A DNA stretch of 64,000 bases, taken from Adiantum capillus-veneris (Eukaryota; Streptophyta; Polypodiopsida; Polypodiales; Pteridaceae). The translations under genes and the position numbers were made by a program. Shown in pieces: positions 10,246 to 22,400 of the stretch; within the stretch, counting starts at the first letter, position 1, and the number at the start of each line of letters is the position of its first letter. Location of the stretch: the NCBI GenBank assembly GCA_014529385.2, contig CM043952.1, forward strand, positions 61,830,119-61,894,118. Direction: 5' to 3'. The notes under the pieces were generated by a model that ran no database searches, was not told where the DNA came from, and saw nothing but the letters and a program-made list of their open reading frames with translations.

Positions 10246-11500
10246 GGTGGCTCTCCTTTGTAGGGCTTAAGTAGGCTTACATGAAAGGCATTTTGTATGA
10301 GCCAATGGTTGGGCAACTTGAGTTGATAAGCCATCTCATTGATGGGCTTCAAAATTTGGAAAGGACCACAGTATCTTTTTTCTAGTTTAGCATAATACTT
10401 TTGATGGCCCGTAGGATTTTTTCCCGTCGTTTGCCTTAATCAAGCCTTAGGAAACTTGAGTAAGACCCAATCATTCTCTTTGAACATTAAGCCCCTTCTG
10501 TGCTTATCACTAGTAGCTTTTTGCCTTTGTTGAGAGATGGACATAGCCTCCTTAATCTTTTGAAAACATTCTCCTAGGTCACGGCTATACTCATCGGCAG
10601 TGAAGATCTTCCCATGTACTTTGAGTAGCAAGGGACTTTTAGGTCTTCCCATAATAATCTCAAAAGGTGCTTTTCCCGTGGAATTATGTACAGTATTATT
10701 ATCGGCATACTCTACAAGAGGTAAGTACTTTTCCCATTGTGAGCGTTGATCTACTTCAATAACATAAGTCTTGAGTAGATCGAGTATCGTAAGATTGGCT
10801 ATCTCACTTTGACCATCCATTTGTGGGTGATAGGCCGAAGATAAATTCAATCTTGTTCTTAGATTTTCAAAGAGACCTTCCAAAAATTATTGGTCTATTA
10901 TCTCTATCTGACACGATGGATGTGGGTAATCCATGGTGTTTGAAAATCAGAGATATGAAGAGAGTTGCCATTTGATGTGCCTTAATAGTCTTTTTGACAG
11001 GAAGAAAATGTGCTTGCTTGCTAAACCTGTCGACTATTGTCCATATTCCCATATTCCCATGGATAGACTTGGGTAATCCAAAGATGAAGATATATTCTCC
11101 CATGGTGAATTTGGGATAGGCAATGGCTGGAGTAATCCAGGTTGATTCCCTCTATCATACTTGGTCTTTTGGCATACTATACATTTTGAAACATACTCTT
11201 GTATGTCCACTTTCATGGTAGGCCAATAGAAGTATGTCTCTACTCCTCGGAGAGTAGGTTGAATACCTCTATGCCCCGCATATGGAGGAGCATGGGATTC
11301 ATACATAACTTTCTCACGAAGGGAATGTGTAACACATAGCCTATTTCCATGGAGAATATAACCATCCTGCAAGGTGAATGGTTCCTCTTTCTTCCCCAAA
11401 CCAAGGGTTGACATTATGTCTCTAAAGTCAGGGTCAGTAGCATACTCATCTATCATAGAAGATAGATCATTGTGAGTAGCTATAGACATCGCATTAACTT
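10246..11500 (-). pseudogene. element 2 integrase with GPY/F module
   Basis: Pieces in three frames give the zinc-binding part (ESHAPPYAGHRG, then CIVCQ), core segments IVDRFSKQAHFLPV and IVSDRDNRPIIFG, and the third acidic motif region AYHPQMDGQSEIANLT. A C-terminal module follows: YCGPFQILKPINEMAYQLKL and AFHVSLLKPYKGEPP. The region around the first catalytic Asp (near 11090) is disrupted by a small deletion and frame change, and GQSEIAN replaces the usual GQTERVN. Confidence 0.78.
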
Positions 11501-12685
11501 TTGGTCGTCGTGAAAGTACATCGGCCACTTGATTGTGCTTACCAGCAATGTAAGCAATATGAAAATTAAATTGCAAAAGAAAATTTGTCCAACTCATTTG
11601 TTTGTCGAAAAGCTTGGTTTGCATCATGAAATACTTGAGACTCTGGTGATCAGTTTGTAGAATGAATGGAGTCCCCAATAAGTAGTGCTTCCATGTGTCT
11701 AGGGCATGTAGAACAACTAAAATCTCTTTCTCATAAATGCCCAAGACTCATTCGTTCGTATTGAGCCTTCGGCTCTCATATGCTATGGCATGCAGTTCTT
11801 AAAGCAAAACTGCTCCAAGGCAATCACCACAAGCATCACATTGTACCTCAAATGGCTTTGATAGTTCAGGAAGCATGAGGACTAGTTGAGAGGTAAGCTT
11901 CTCCCTGAGCTTGTCAAAAGCATTTTTCTCCTTAGCAGTCCATACATACTTAACGTTCTTCTTAGTTAAGTCATGTAGTGGTCCTGCTACTTGAGAGAAT
12001 TTTTCTATGAAACATCTATAGTATGCACACATACCAATAAAGCTTCTTAGTTCATGTAGATTCCTTGGGTTAGGCCATGCTTTTATTACCTCTAACTTTG
12101 ATGGATCCATATGGATACCATCTTGAGAGATAATATGACCTAGATATTGAATCTCTTGAAGTAAGAATTCGCTTTTCTTTTGGTTGAGAAAAAGCTTGTT
12201 CTCCCTCAATGCTTAAAAAGTCACTTGGAGATGTTGCTTATGTTCCTCCAAATACTTGGAGTAGATGATATATCATCAAAGAACACTCCAGTGAATTTGC
12301 GATAAGGTCTAAAAATTTTCTCCATTAAACGATTAAATGTAGCTGGTGCATTAGTCAAGCCAAAAGGCATGACTAGATATTCATAAAGACCAAACGTTGT
12401 GCAAAACGCAGTCTTTAGGATATCTTCATCCACTATCCTTATTTGATGATAGCCACTCTTAAGGTCAATCCTACTAAAGTAGGTAGAGCCTTGTATCTTA
12501 TCAAACAAATCTTCTACCCAAGGCACGGGAAATCTGCTTTTGATAGTGATATGATTTAGTGCTCGGTAGTCCACACACATACTGTATGTACCATCTTTCT
12601 TTTGCACTAAAAGGACTAGAGAACAAAAGGGAGAGGAACTAGGCCTCACCATCCCTTTGTCTACCAATTCCTGTACTTGCCTCAT
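11500..12685 (-). pseudogene. element 2 reverse transcriptase and RNase H
   Basis: RT motifs are [53 protein letters not shown] and the catalytic box VFFDDI (FFDD for F/YxDD). Connection and RNase H parts follow (FLNQKKSEFLLQEIQYLGH, VQCDACGDCLGAVLL, ILQTDHQSLKYFM, NQVADVLSRRP). Frame breaks lie near 12210 and 11770. The RNase H start reads QCDACGDCLGA, compatible with the D.S..G.GA pattern. Confidence 0.85.
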
Positions 12686-12697
12686 GATCTCCTCTTG

Positions 12698-13021
12698 TTA
12701 AGCTTGTGAGACTCGATAAGGAGGCTTGTTAGGCGGTGAGATTCCTGGAAGGAGCTCAATGTGATGGTCATCATCCCCTTGTTTTGGAGGTAAGTCCATA
12801 GGGATATCATTGATGAACACATCTTGGAATCCTTTTAGAAAACTAGACAAGTCTAACTCTTTTTTATTCCTACCATTTACATTTGATGAAACATTAAGAT
12901 CTTTTAGAGACTCTTTGACCAAAATCATGTACGCAGAAAGTGAGCTCTTCATTGACTTATCAAAAGCAAGAGGATTTACAAGTGGAATAGTGCGACCATG
13001 CTCACTGGCATCTATATACAT
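12698..13021 (-). pseudogene. element 2 segment between protease and RT
   Basis: The frame holds MYIDASEHGRTIPLVNPL and, further on, FLKGFQDVFINDIPMDLPP with GDDDHHIELLPGISPPNKPP, the N-terminal RT approach typical of gypsy Pol (FxDVFxxDxPxxLPP...HxIxLxPG). No D[ST]GA protease site is found upstream, so protease appears deleted. Confidence 0.65.
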
Positions 13022-13039
13022 GTTCTTTCCCCTTAGGTG

Positions 13040-14183
13040 AAGTAGATTCTCCTTTCAGGGAACTACATGTTGGCAGCCCCTTGATGGAAATTGATGCATG
13101 AAGCAACCATGGTGTGATGGATTACTTCGCTAATAGTACCAGGCCGTTGAGAGTTGATGTATTCGGCCATCTCTTCAAGTAATCCCGCATAGAATTTCTA
13201 CCTTTGCTCGCCAAAATCTATCTTTTGAAAGACAGTAGCCTTGAGATGTAAATCCCAAAACTTGTCTACATACTTGTGGATAGACTCATGAGAGAGAAAC
13301 TTCAAGCTGCGCCATTCCGTAAGCACTTTGTCCTTGCATCACTTGCAAGGAATTGCTTCATGATGGAAACTCGTAGAGTTTACCATGTCTTTGGGGCTTC
13401 ACCATTGCCACAAAGGCTAGCCCACCATTGACGAGCTGATTTTTGGAAGTGCATAGCTACATGGTGTAGCTTGGAGGACTCTGTGAAGCCCTCGTCTCCA
13501 AAGGCCGCATCAAATTGCTGGATGAAGGCAAACACTTTGTTGGTAGCACCAAAGGTGCCATCATAGGTGAGAAAAGAGATACTCTTTCCTCCCTCCTTGA
13601 ACTTCTTTAGCTTTTGTGACCTTCGCCATGCAGGAAATGGTTTGCGATGTCTTCCCCTCTTGTATTCTCTAGGAGAATAGCCATAGCTTTCATCAGAAGA
13701 GGAGGAAGGTGAAGAAGAAGGAGAAGAGTGTGACCTCTTCTTAGCCCTTTTCTTCCTTTATTTCCTCTCTTCCCTTTTGGAGTGACGAGGAGAAGGATTA
13801 TGTGTTGATCTTTTCCTCTTGGGAGGAGTGGGCGAACATCTAGACCACCATCTTCGTGGAGCCACATCTTCAGAGGAACTTAAACTTTTATTGCTTTCTT
13901 GCTCTTTGGATTCTTCCTCTCGAATGGGAGATAGTCTTCTTTTGGGGGTCTCTTCAAGAGGCCTCCTAAGCTCTCTCTCCTCTTGGAGAGGAAGGGAAAT
14001 TCCATAAGCAAGGCTGCCCATAGCTTGCTGCAACCTAGTGAGGAGATAATTCACAAACATGGGAGCATCATCATTAGCACCTTCATGTGCAAAATCAAAG
14101 CTATCAATGTTGAATCTACTCTCTTGATTATTGTGAGCCATGTTAACAAAATTTATGTATGTACTTAGTGTATGCTTTGGCAA
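13040..14183 (-). pseudogene. element 2 gag
   Basis: From the right, the N-terminal part starts MPKHTLSTYINFVNMAHNNQ and has a basic, Ser-rich middle (EETPKRRLSPIREEE; PKRKRSTHNPSPRHSKREER). Around 13381-13556 a capsid-like stretch reads FIQQFDAAFGDEGFTESSK then HHVAMHFQKSARQWWASLCG, which fits the Retrotrans_gag pattern. It continues into AGLLEEMAEYINSQRPGTIS. Several frameshifts and stops interrupt it. I see no CCHC knuckle. Confidence 0.7.
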
Positions 14184-16043
14184 TTCAAAACCTTAGTTGC
14201 CACTCCTCTTAGCCTTTGAAAATTGGATCTTAAGTATCTACACCCACGGCTCGAAGTGGTTAACTATAGAGAGTAGAGGAGTAGGTCTAACATAGCAGAG
14301 TTTCCGAGGGCTAGCTCCTTTTGGACTTCTTATGGCTCAATAATGGTAAAGCCATAGGCAAGTCTAAAAATACTCCATTATTAAGTCCAAATCTCCCAAG
14401 GTGCACCATATCCCACATAGTGGGCTCAACAAAAGTGATAATAGATCCCAGTTCCACTTACCCTAATATAATTAACAACATCAACCATTTATAGGTTTCT
14501 TAAGGACCTCTCTTCTTAAGCAAGAAAAGAGAAATCAAATGCTCTCACACCAATGTAATGGAATCGGCCTATTTAACTTGAGAGTAGCAGAAACTAATGA
14601 GAGTACTCTTGAGAAATGACTTTGTGAGCATATTGGGTGAACATAATTGAAGATAGCAACATAATCATAGCAATTAGTTAACTTGGCATGAACAATACTT
14701 TTGCAAGAGAGAGAGAATTTAGAGAAGATGACAACATTTGAGGACCGGATTTATGTGGAGCCGGTCCCCCCTCCAATAGGCATTTGTGTTATGATTTCCC
14801 CCATTAAGGGAGACTTGTTACAATAAAACATTTGTGATCCTTGTGACCTAGGTGATGCAATGAAGATGGAAAGCTTCATGCATCACAAGCATAACATAAA
14901 CTTGAAGAAAGATTTAACTATCCCAAGCCTCACTCCCAAGACCTCAAACACCTTCGAAGGTGGAGAGAGCTGGCAGGGAATGAGGGTAGGGAAGAGGAAG
15001 AAGAAACATTTCATAGGAGAAAGAATTACTTCCTCACTTATCATAACTCTTCTTGCTAGCATACATAATGGTATAGTAATGAAGAAGAAGGAGATGGTAA
15101 GCTTAAGCATTGAAGCATGGCTCTTGGTTGGATTTGCACTCCATAGCCAAGAGTGTTGGTGTAGGCTCTCAACCTCTGCTTGCTTGGAGAAGGAGAGGGA
15201 GCTCGTGCATTTTGCATAGCACACAATGAGAGTGTTTGTGAGTGTGTGTGTTGGTGAGTATACCCCCTAAGCAACCCCCTAGCTTGCTTGGGTCGAGCGA
15301 CCCCCCCCCTTGTAGCTCATGCTTGAAGCTCATTGGACCCCTCCAGTCCTGGCCAATCACAAGCAGGAGGCATTACAAGCAGCAAGGGTAGCCTTGGGAC
15401 AAGTGTCCCCCTTTCCCCTTTGAGAGAGAGGACTTGAAAAATGCAAAATCAATTAATTAAATCTCATAAATTATCATTGGACCCCTTGGGTGGCCAACCA
15501 ATAGGCTTCAGGCACACCATGAGGGCAACATGAGGAGGAACTTGACAAGTGTCCCTTTTGCTTTCTTTGTACCATGCATGCCTTGTGTGAGTGTGTGGGT
15601 GTTCTCTCTCATCCCCCCTCATGTAGGGCTCGCCCCCTCCTTGTAGGGATTGAATATTTGACTTTTTGACACCTCAATTCCCTCATGCATAGGCCCATTT
15701 CCCACCACAAGCTTGGCCCATAAGCACTTTAAGCTTGGGCTGGGTTCTCACCTCAAGTACAGCGCTAGCATCTCAAGCATGTCAAGCACCTCAAGCATCT
15801 GAATCATCAAGCACCTCAAGTATCTCAAGCACTTCAATCATCAAGCATGACAAGCAGGACAAGCACCTCGAACTGGGTCGGGTTCCCGCCTCAAGCTCAG
15901 CCCTAGCTTACCTAAGGTCAAAGGACTTTTACACACATTATTGGAGGTCTTCAATGAAGCTAACCCTAAGGTCTTATGCTCCATTGGTTATCTTGCTCTT
16001 TGATATACCATGTCTTATTTGGGCCCCTTTACCATTGGCCCCG
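14184..16043 (-). other. 5' leader of element 2, no recognised gene
   Basis: About 1.86 kb lies between gag and the 5' LTR. It contains a C-run near 15301-15309, an imperfect repetitive stretch of caagcacctcaag/tatctcaagc units around 15770-15870, and GA-rich patches near 14707. Longer open frames on both strands here lack recognisable motifs. On the minus strand, TGGTATATCAAAGAGC about 30 bases inside the LTR resembles a tRNA-iMet PBS, but the spacing is wrong and I do not call it. Confidence 0.5.
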
Positions 16044-16176
16044 TGTTGAGATAGATTTATAAGCACATGTCTATACCTTAACCCTTGTTCCCGTTTATTC
16101 TCCCACATTAAGTAATCAGTTTAATATGAGAAAATCATTTGGGTTGGTTAGATATTAGATATTAGATTGTATGACA
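16044..16176 (-). repeat. 5' LTR of element 2 (short)
   Basis: 133-bp partner of 9585-9718, about 93% identical, with TG...CA ends. Confidence 0.78.
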
Positions 16177-17480
16177 GTAGGTCAATAAATAAAATAGTGT
16201 GTCTCTTACAATGCATTCATAGCAGGATATGCCCCAAGGCCATGGCGAGGAAGCTATCAAAGATACATGTTGAGTGTAATAATGCTTTGGTCGTCGTATG
16301 AGCTAAAATGGATTTTTTTAAACCAATGGTAATTGGGGTGTGTGTGAACAAAGGCCATCCAAAGAGGATTTTTTAAAAGCCTAAAGCTATTGTAGTGCTA
16401 TAGGTCCATGGAGGAGTCCGAGTATAGACAAATGTTGGCACATAGTGGAGGGCTACAAGTGAAGATAGCATGGCCGCCAAGGTTTGCATGTGCAGCATGG
16501 GGGTTGCCAGCCACAATGATGAGCCACCATGCATGGCAAGTGGTATTTGCAAACATGGGTAGTTATTAAGGGAGGGAAAAAATGCAAAGCCAAAGGGGAA
16601 AAGAAGCACAACCGGGGGAAGAGGGTTGGTACTTGCAGAGCTAGCCTAGGGCTTGAGACAAGGGATCTTGGTAAGCAGAAGGTGTGGAGGGTGCCGTCAA
16701 AACAACAAGGTTGAGGTTGTTGTGAACAATTGGGGCCACTCGCAAGCAAGGGATTGAAGGGCCGTATGCAGAGAGAGGGTCCATGAGAAGGAGTTGATAG
16801 ATGCTACGAAGAGGGCTGGTTGCAGTGCAAGCATGTAAGGTGATGGGGGGCAATCTTCACGGGGGACAAAACATTAGAATCTTGGAGCTAAAGGTTTAGA
16901 ATCTGTAGAGGGAAGGAGATCCTTACCTCAAGGGTGCTACGGAGAGGGAGACAAAGGAGCCTTGAAGAGGGTTGCTCAAGAGAGCAAGCAGAGGAGCTCC
17001 TTGGGTGGCTTTGAGAACATTGGCTTGAGGATTCACGTGAAGAAGTTGAGGCCTGCAATTGGGTGGAGGGTCGCCAATATCTAGGGAGACACCTAGTGGA
17101 GCTTTGTGGAGCCGCCACTTGCATGAAGGGTTTGGTCCTAGGTGCATAATGAGGGGCTGCTGAGCTGAGCCACATGCGGAGATCAGAGGAGGTTGCTTTG
17201 GATAAACACGTAGAGATCTTGAAGGGAGCTGCTTGGTTAATACTAAGGGCTGGCCAAAATCAATAAAATGGGACACTTTGCAAATCGTCTTTTCTTCCAC
17301 TGCTTTTGAAATTCTCTCAACTCTGCATAGAGCTGTTGCACTACATTTGCATGTTGAGTCATGTACTTCACTGCAGTTCAGAATTATCTGAATGAAAATA
17401 TCAAAGACCTTTTTGCAAGGTAAAAGCTCTCCATTCAATTGATACTTGAAAAGGATTCTCTTGTCCACTCTACAGGTTGG
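16177..17480. other. unassigned repeat-like DNA
   Basis: No recognised domain. A 181-codon minus-strand frame (16923-17468) has no family resemblance and a Cys/Ser/Pro composition without motif structure. I treat it as chance or as a very old relic. Confidence 0.35.
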
Positions 17481-17599
17481 CTACATTATTTTTCTTTAGA
17501 TAAGAAAGATAAGGAAACTTTGGATCTTTTGGATGATGCACTCAAGGAATTTCAAGCCCCTTATTCTCGATAACTTGACAAAATTGATAAAATGAAAGT

Positions 17600-17920
17600 C
17601 TCTTTTAATGATTCTCCTAAGTACAAAGCACGTTTGGTACAAGGAGAAGAAAGGAATTGACTTTGATGAAATCTTCTCCCCAGTTGTGAAATTGACTACT
17701 TTACGACTCCTCCTTGCTTTGTTTGCTAGTGAAAACATGGAACTCATGCAAATGGATGTAAAAACAACATTCTTACATAGTGGTTTGCATGTAACCATTC
17801 ATATGTAGCATCCCAAGGGTTTTGTAGTTGCCAAAAAGGAGACGATGGTATGTGAGCTTAACAAAAGCTTGTGTCAATGGTTCTACTATTTTATCAAAAT
17901 TGCATATGATTTAAGGTGAG
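17600..17920 (+). pseudogene. Ty1/copia reverse transcriptase fragment
   Basis: The plus-strand frame reads KKGIDFDEIFSPVVKLTTLR, LLALFASENMELMQMDVKTT, FLHSGL and then HPKGFVVAKKETMVCELNKS after a TAG. This is the start of the copia RT domain (KARLVAKGY..GIDY.E.FSPVVK...MDVKTAFLHG...QP.GF). A frameshift precedes KKGID. No LTRs are attached, and the catalytic YVDD is absent, so it is a truncated relic. Confidence 0.85.
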
Positions 17921-18930
17921 AAACACTTATTATTTTTTACAAAAATTTGATTTATTTTCACATTCAAATTTAGAAGATTCTTAATTATTAATTTTCTAAT
18001 TTTGTGTTTTCTTTGCCAGCAGATACTATAGAGGTAAGGTATGCTTGAATCAATGATGCTCTTCATAAGCATCCAAAGGATTTGGATGTTGATGATATAA
18101 AATGATGACATTGTTTATGGATTTGGTTTGGTATTGATGGCTCTAAGTTATTGAATAATGATCGTGATGAGGTTGTGACCAATGATATCTTGATACATCA
18201 AGATATGACACCTACTACCTATTATAGTGGTATTGGACACAAGAATATGCAATATTTGGCATAAGCAAATAAGCCTGTTTTAGTTTGTAGGACATCATTT
18301 TTCTATATTATGTTTTGGTATGTAATGTTTGACACTACTTTAGACAGGTTATGACTTGCAGGATAATAACATAGCAACTAAGGACAATTGCATTCTTAAT
18401 GGAGAAGTATGTGATCGTATTTATTTACGGTGCATTAACACATATATTTTGTATGGTTCATATGTGGAAAGAAACTCTACCATTTGATACCAACTTATGG
18501 CCTTCTTGGGTGTAAGTAAGGAAATTTTTCCTTTTGTCAATGTTGTTGGGCAGATACACTACTCGCAGTTGCTAGCAAAGTGAGAACTATGCTAACAAAC
18601 AAGATGTCAACCATGAATGGAGCTTGACCTATAGGTGCATGGAAACAAATAGATGGGTGTCCATCACCTACTCAGCCTTCTAAAGATAATCACTACCAAA
18701 GGAAATCATCTCAAAGCACACTATGTATATGCAACCGCTACCTTACCTACGACGTTTATGCTCTTTGAAACATGAACTAATGTTGTCAAAATGTCACAAA
18801 ACTCAAGGAGTAACCTCTACACACCTATAGGATTCTACCCTAAAGTCTCTAACCCAATTTACTACTTGCAAACACTTGGTGCTGAAAATTGCAGGTCACA
18901 GATTCTAAACATACTTAGGCCTAAAGTGTA
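17921..18930. other. AT-rich unassigned DNA
   Basis: About 1 kb without any recognised coding or repeat structure. Some short frames exist but no motif is seen. Confidence 0.4.
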
Positions 18931-19424
18931 GTTTAATCGTCATGAACACAATGACATAAATCAATCACAAAATGGATACATGATTATAGAGAAAACTCAC
19001 TTTGAAGCTCATGGGAGAGATCTTTGCAAGCTTGGCATTGAAGCATAGCTCTCATCGTTGCTAACATGATGGTGTAGTCACCTTCACAATGTAGCTTTTG
19101 TAGTGCACATAGAGAGTAGAAGGAGACCTCAATCACTCTCTCACACAAAATACACAGTCACGACACGCTTAGCTGAGCTCAAAAAGATGATTAATTCAAA
19201 ATTTTCTTTTAGAGTTACAAAAATTGGCTTATATACCTCAGCCTTGGAGGTACTAACTCATCAAACTTACCTCCTACTTTCTACCATGGGTTCCGTTGAT
19301 CTGTATATGTAATAAGTTACAATTTGGAAACTTGATTCAATCCCAAAAAAGAATTACAATTGAGTTTGTCAAATTAAAGAATCCAAAAAATGGTGCAGCT
19401 TTCCTGTGTTCAGTTGTCAACACA
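18930..19424 (-). repeat. 3' LTR of element 5 (left edge uncertain)
   Basis: In minus-strand reading it starts TGTTGACAACTGAACACAGG or two bases earlier (TGTG), directly after a long G-rich polypurine tract. A TATA box, GGTATATAAGCC, lies at 19226-19237 in a context shared with the LTRs of element 3 (AAGCCAA.TTTTGTAA). The partner LTR is not in the window. Confidence 0.55.
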
Positions 19425-19445
19425 CCCCCCCCCCCCCTCCCCCGC
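19425..19445 (-). other. polypurine tract of element 5
   Basis: On the minus strand this is GGGGGAGG followed by a run of about 13 G directly upstream of the LTR. It matches in position and composition the tract of element 3 at 28634-28648. Confidence 0.7.
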
Positions 19446-19479
19446 ATCCATGTTGTCCCTGACATGACGGGTCTTCGTC

Positions 19480-22400
19480 TTTGTTGGGTCTTCATGCTGA
19501 TCCCTTGCTTAATGGAATCTTGGTGGCTTAATCATCTTTAAATATGATTCATATTTGATATTGCCAATGCTCACCATTGGTCCAAAAAATTGATGTTGTA
19601 AGAGAAAAATCTTGTATAAAAAGCCTCTTCAAAGGTCTGCATCTAGAGGCTAGGTAGAAACATCACTCATTGGTAGAAGTGGTGTAGCACTTGTGGCGAG
19701 GTCTTGGTGGACAAGTTATAAGCCAGCTTGGATTTAATGTCACTCGTTGATAGTAGACTTGAGTCCATAGCTTTCTGCGGTGTGAACACCTCGATACAAG
19801 CTAGCAGTGTTTTATACATTTTTCAAAGCGTCACACATGTCAAGTCAGGAGATCGAGTGAAGAGCTTAATGGCACCCATTACGGTTTTCACCATATGAGT
19901 CCCACTTATTCTCTCTCCTTCTTTGGGTGGTGGAAGTTTTGGGTAATTTAGCCAGGTGGGGTGCTTCTGCAATAGCCTTGCATGATCTTTCCATAACCTC
20001 ATTCTCGGAACTTGGCAGAAGGTGACATCGTCCCTGACCATTTTGGGTGCATCGATCGGACATACCAAGTATGCTGGGTAATTTGTGAGCCAGCCCTTTC
20101 TCCACTTGGGCTTTGAGTCTACTATTATCTTGGGGATTGATTGATGTTTGATGTCTCCCTCAAACAGTGATGTGGTAGCCTTGGTTTGAATTCTTTTCTT
20201 TATCATGAGCACTTCAAATTTGAGCAGTGGGAATGGGAGGGATGGATGCATCCACTCTTCTCTTATCACATTTGTGTCGAGCTTTAGTGTTCTAGTAGAG
20301 TCTAACATCCGTTGCTCCCATTCTATGACTGCTCTAACACACTCTTTAGTGGCTTGTTCTATCAAAGTCTGGAGACGGCGGGCCTCCTCTTCTACGGTTA
20401 TCACTTGTCCCTCTTCTTGGATTTGTGGCGGTATCTCCACCAATACCGGTTCCTCCGTGGTCTCTAGAATTTCCATAGGTTCTTGTTGGGCATTTATTCC
20501 TGAGTCACTTGGACTCGGATGCGTGGTTTGGCACGTCGCTCTCTCCACTTCCTGTCTCAACTCTGTGATCTGCTGTTGGGCCAGCTCATCTCTTCTTGTA
20601 GCTTCTTCTACTTGATTGACCAATAGGTCTTGTAGCATTTCCAATTCCATCTTCAGCTGGTCATTCTCTTTTTGAAGTTCCTAATGTTGAGCCTTTAAAT
20701 CTTTCTTCGGATTCTAAAGACCCTTCTACCATGTGCACTCTTTGTCATTGTTCTAACTTTAGCTCTTTTTGAAGTGCTATGTTTTAAGCTTCCAAGGCCT
20801 GCACAGCCTGGCTATCCCCTCTTGCAGCCCTTGGGGTTGCTCTAAGCCTTTGTATGGTCAATTCATGAAGATCTAATTTGGCTTTAAGCTCAACTAGCTC
20901 ATCTGTAGTGCCTCCAGCTCATCTTATGTTTTCTCTTTTGCCTCTTGCAAGTTGGCAGCTTGTTTGGATACCTCATCCATCTGGAGCATAAGTGTATCCC
21001 TCTCTGCTTTTGCTTCCTTTTCAATCTTTAATTGAGTCTCTTGCTCTCTCTCTCTCTCTCTGAGTTTTCCTCTCTCTGAATAGCCCATTGCATCTCTTTG
21101 GTGAGTTTTTCATGCTCACTTGTCATATTTTCCTCTCTTGTTCTGAGCATGCTATTTTTCTCCACCATAGTGAGAGATCGCATTCTAATTTTTTCTAGTA
21201 GTTGGTGGGAAACACATACGTCTTCTTCATGAGCAGCTACCACACTTGTTGCAGATGGTTTGGGTAATGGTCATTTGAGGGGAACTTGATAGCCCGTACT
21301 TAGCAAAACTCCTATTGGAGGAGGTCTCCAAGGGCTAGCCAAAGGCCTCCATCATGGCACTGATGGGATTTGTGCCAGACTCGTTACTCCAAGTAGTGAT
21401 AGATTCAATTCACGTGCCCTCCTTTGAGGACCTTGGTCTTGAGTTTGTGTTTAGCTTTGTCATCAATAATCGAGTCTCATGGCTTCTCCTCCATTTTCTC
21501 TTTTCTCTTTGCCATCCATGATGGGATAGAGGTGCCATATGTATCCTCAGAAGCATCCTCAAATGAATATCCACATCTTTGAGGAGTTCATCATAGGTTT
21601 ATCTTTTGGAATTTTCTTTTTCCTCCGGCTTTGGTTCACCTTTGATTTCTTCTTTGGCAAATCCTTTTGTTGAGATGATGGGGGTTTTGGGCTTGGAGGT
21701 TGTTGGGTGTATCTTGGGGAAGAGGGTGGGGTTGTTCTGTTGCCACCTTCTGTCTGTGACTCTGTTTCTTTCTCTCCTTGCTCTTCTCGTTGTTCTTACA
21801 GCTTTCTCTTAATGTCATGTACTTCTTCAATTTTGAAAGGCTCTAGATTTTTTTGTTCTATAATTCTTTCTGACTCTTCATATGCCCTGATGTAGTGATC
21901 AAATGCGTCTTCTAATGGTCTTGAGGAGCTGCCACCCATCTTTGCTAGATTTGGTACCCAGTACTCCTCAAAGTCACCTTTGGCTCTCTCAACCCTGAAT
22001 TGTTCTATTAGCCTCTCAATCCGGGCTGCTTTCTGACTTGTTGTCTCTTTTGGTTTCTCTTCTTTTGCCATCACGGTCTTTCCTTTCTTTTTTGGTGGCT
22101 CTTTCGTCTTTTCTTCTTGAACTAGCTCTAACTTCCTTCTGAGCCTTGTCGACACGGGTGGTGCCACTAGTGGTTCATCTTCTACATCCTTTTACAATTG
22201 CAACCACTCATTCTGTGTGGGTGGGTTTGGCCATTGTCTTCTAGCTCCGATTGCTTTGTATGCAATTTTTGTCAAAATTTTTGCACCACGGATGTATTTT
22301 GGCTTGTCCGTCCCCAAGCCCACTACTTGCTCATGTATGTATTGGGTGTAGTTTGCATCGTTTGGTATACTGCTACCCAGTGTCCAAGTATTTTTGGTGG

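Larger units (their letters stand above)
9585..16176 (-). mobile_element. element 2: chromovirus-like Ty3/gypsy element with very short LTRs
   Basis: A 134-bp sequence starting TGTTGAGATAG and ending ATGACA at 9585-9718 recurs as 133 bp at 16044-16176 with about nine differences. Between them are minus-strand gag capsid, RT, RH, IN with a GPY/F module, and a chromodomain, which is chromovirus gene order. The coding region is split into many short frames. No matching target duplication is seen: the left flank is caccg and the right flank is gtagg. A nucleocapsid knuckle and protease active site were not found between gag and RT. Confidence 0.82.

Noticed and set aside
15995-16043. tRNA-iMet primer site for element 2 (TGGTATATCAAAGAGC on the minus strand)
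   Set aside because: It lies about 30 bases from the LTR and needs an internal insertion to match; left uncalled.
16923-17468. 181-codon minus-strand frame as a host protein
   Set aside because: No motif, irregular composition, and no homologue elsewhere in the window. A chance frame is the simpler reading.
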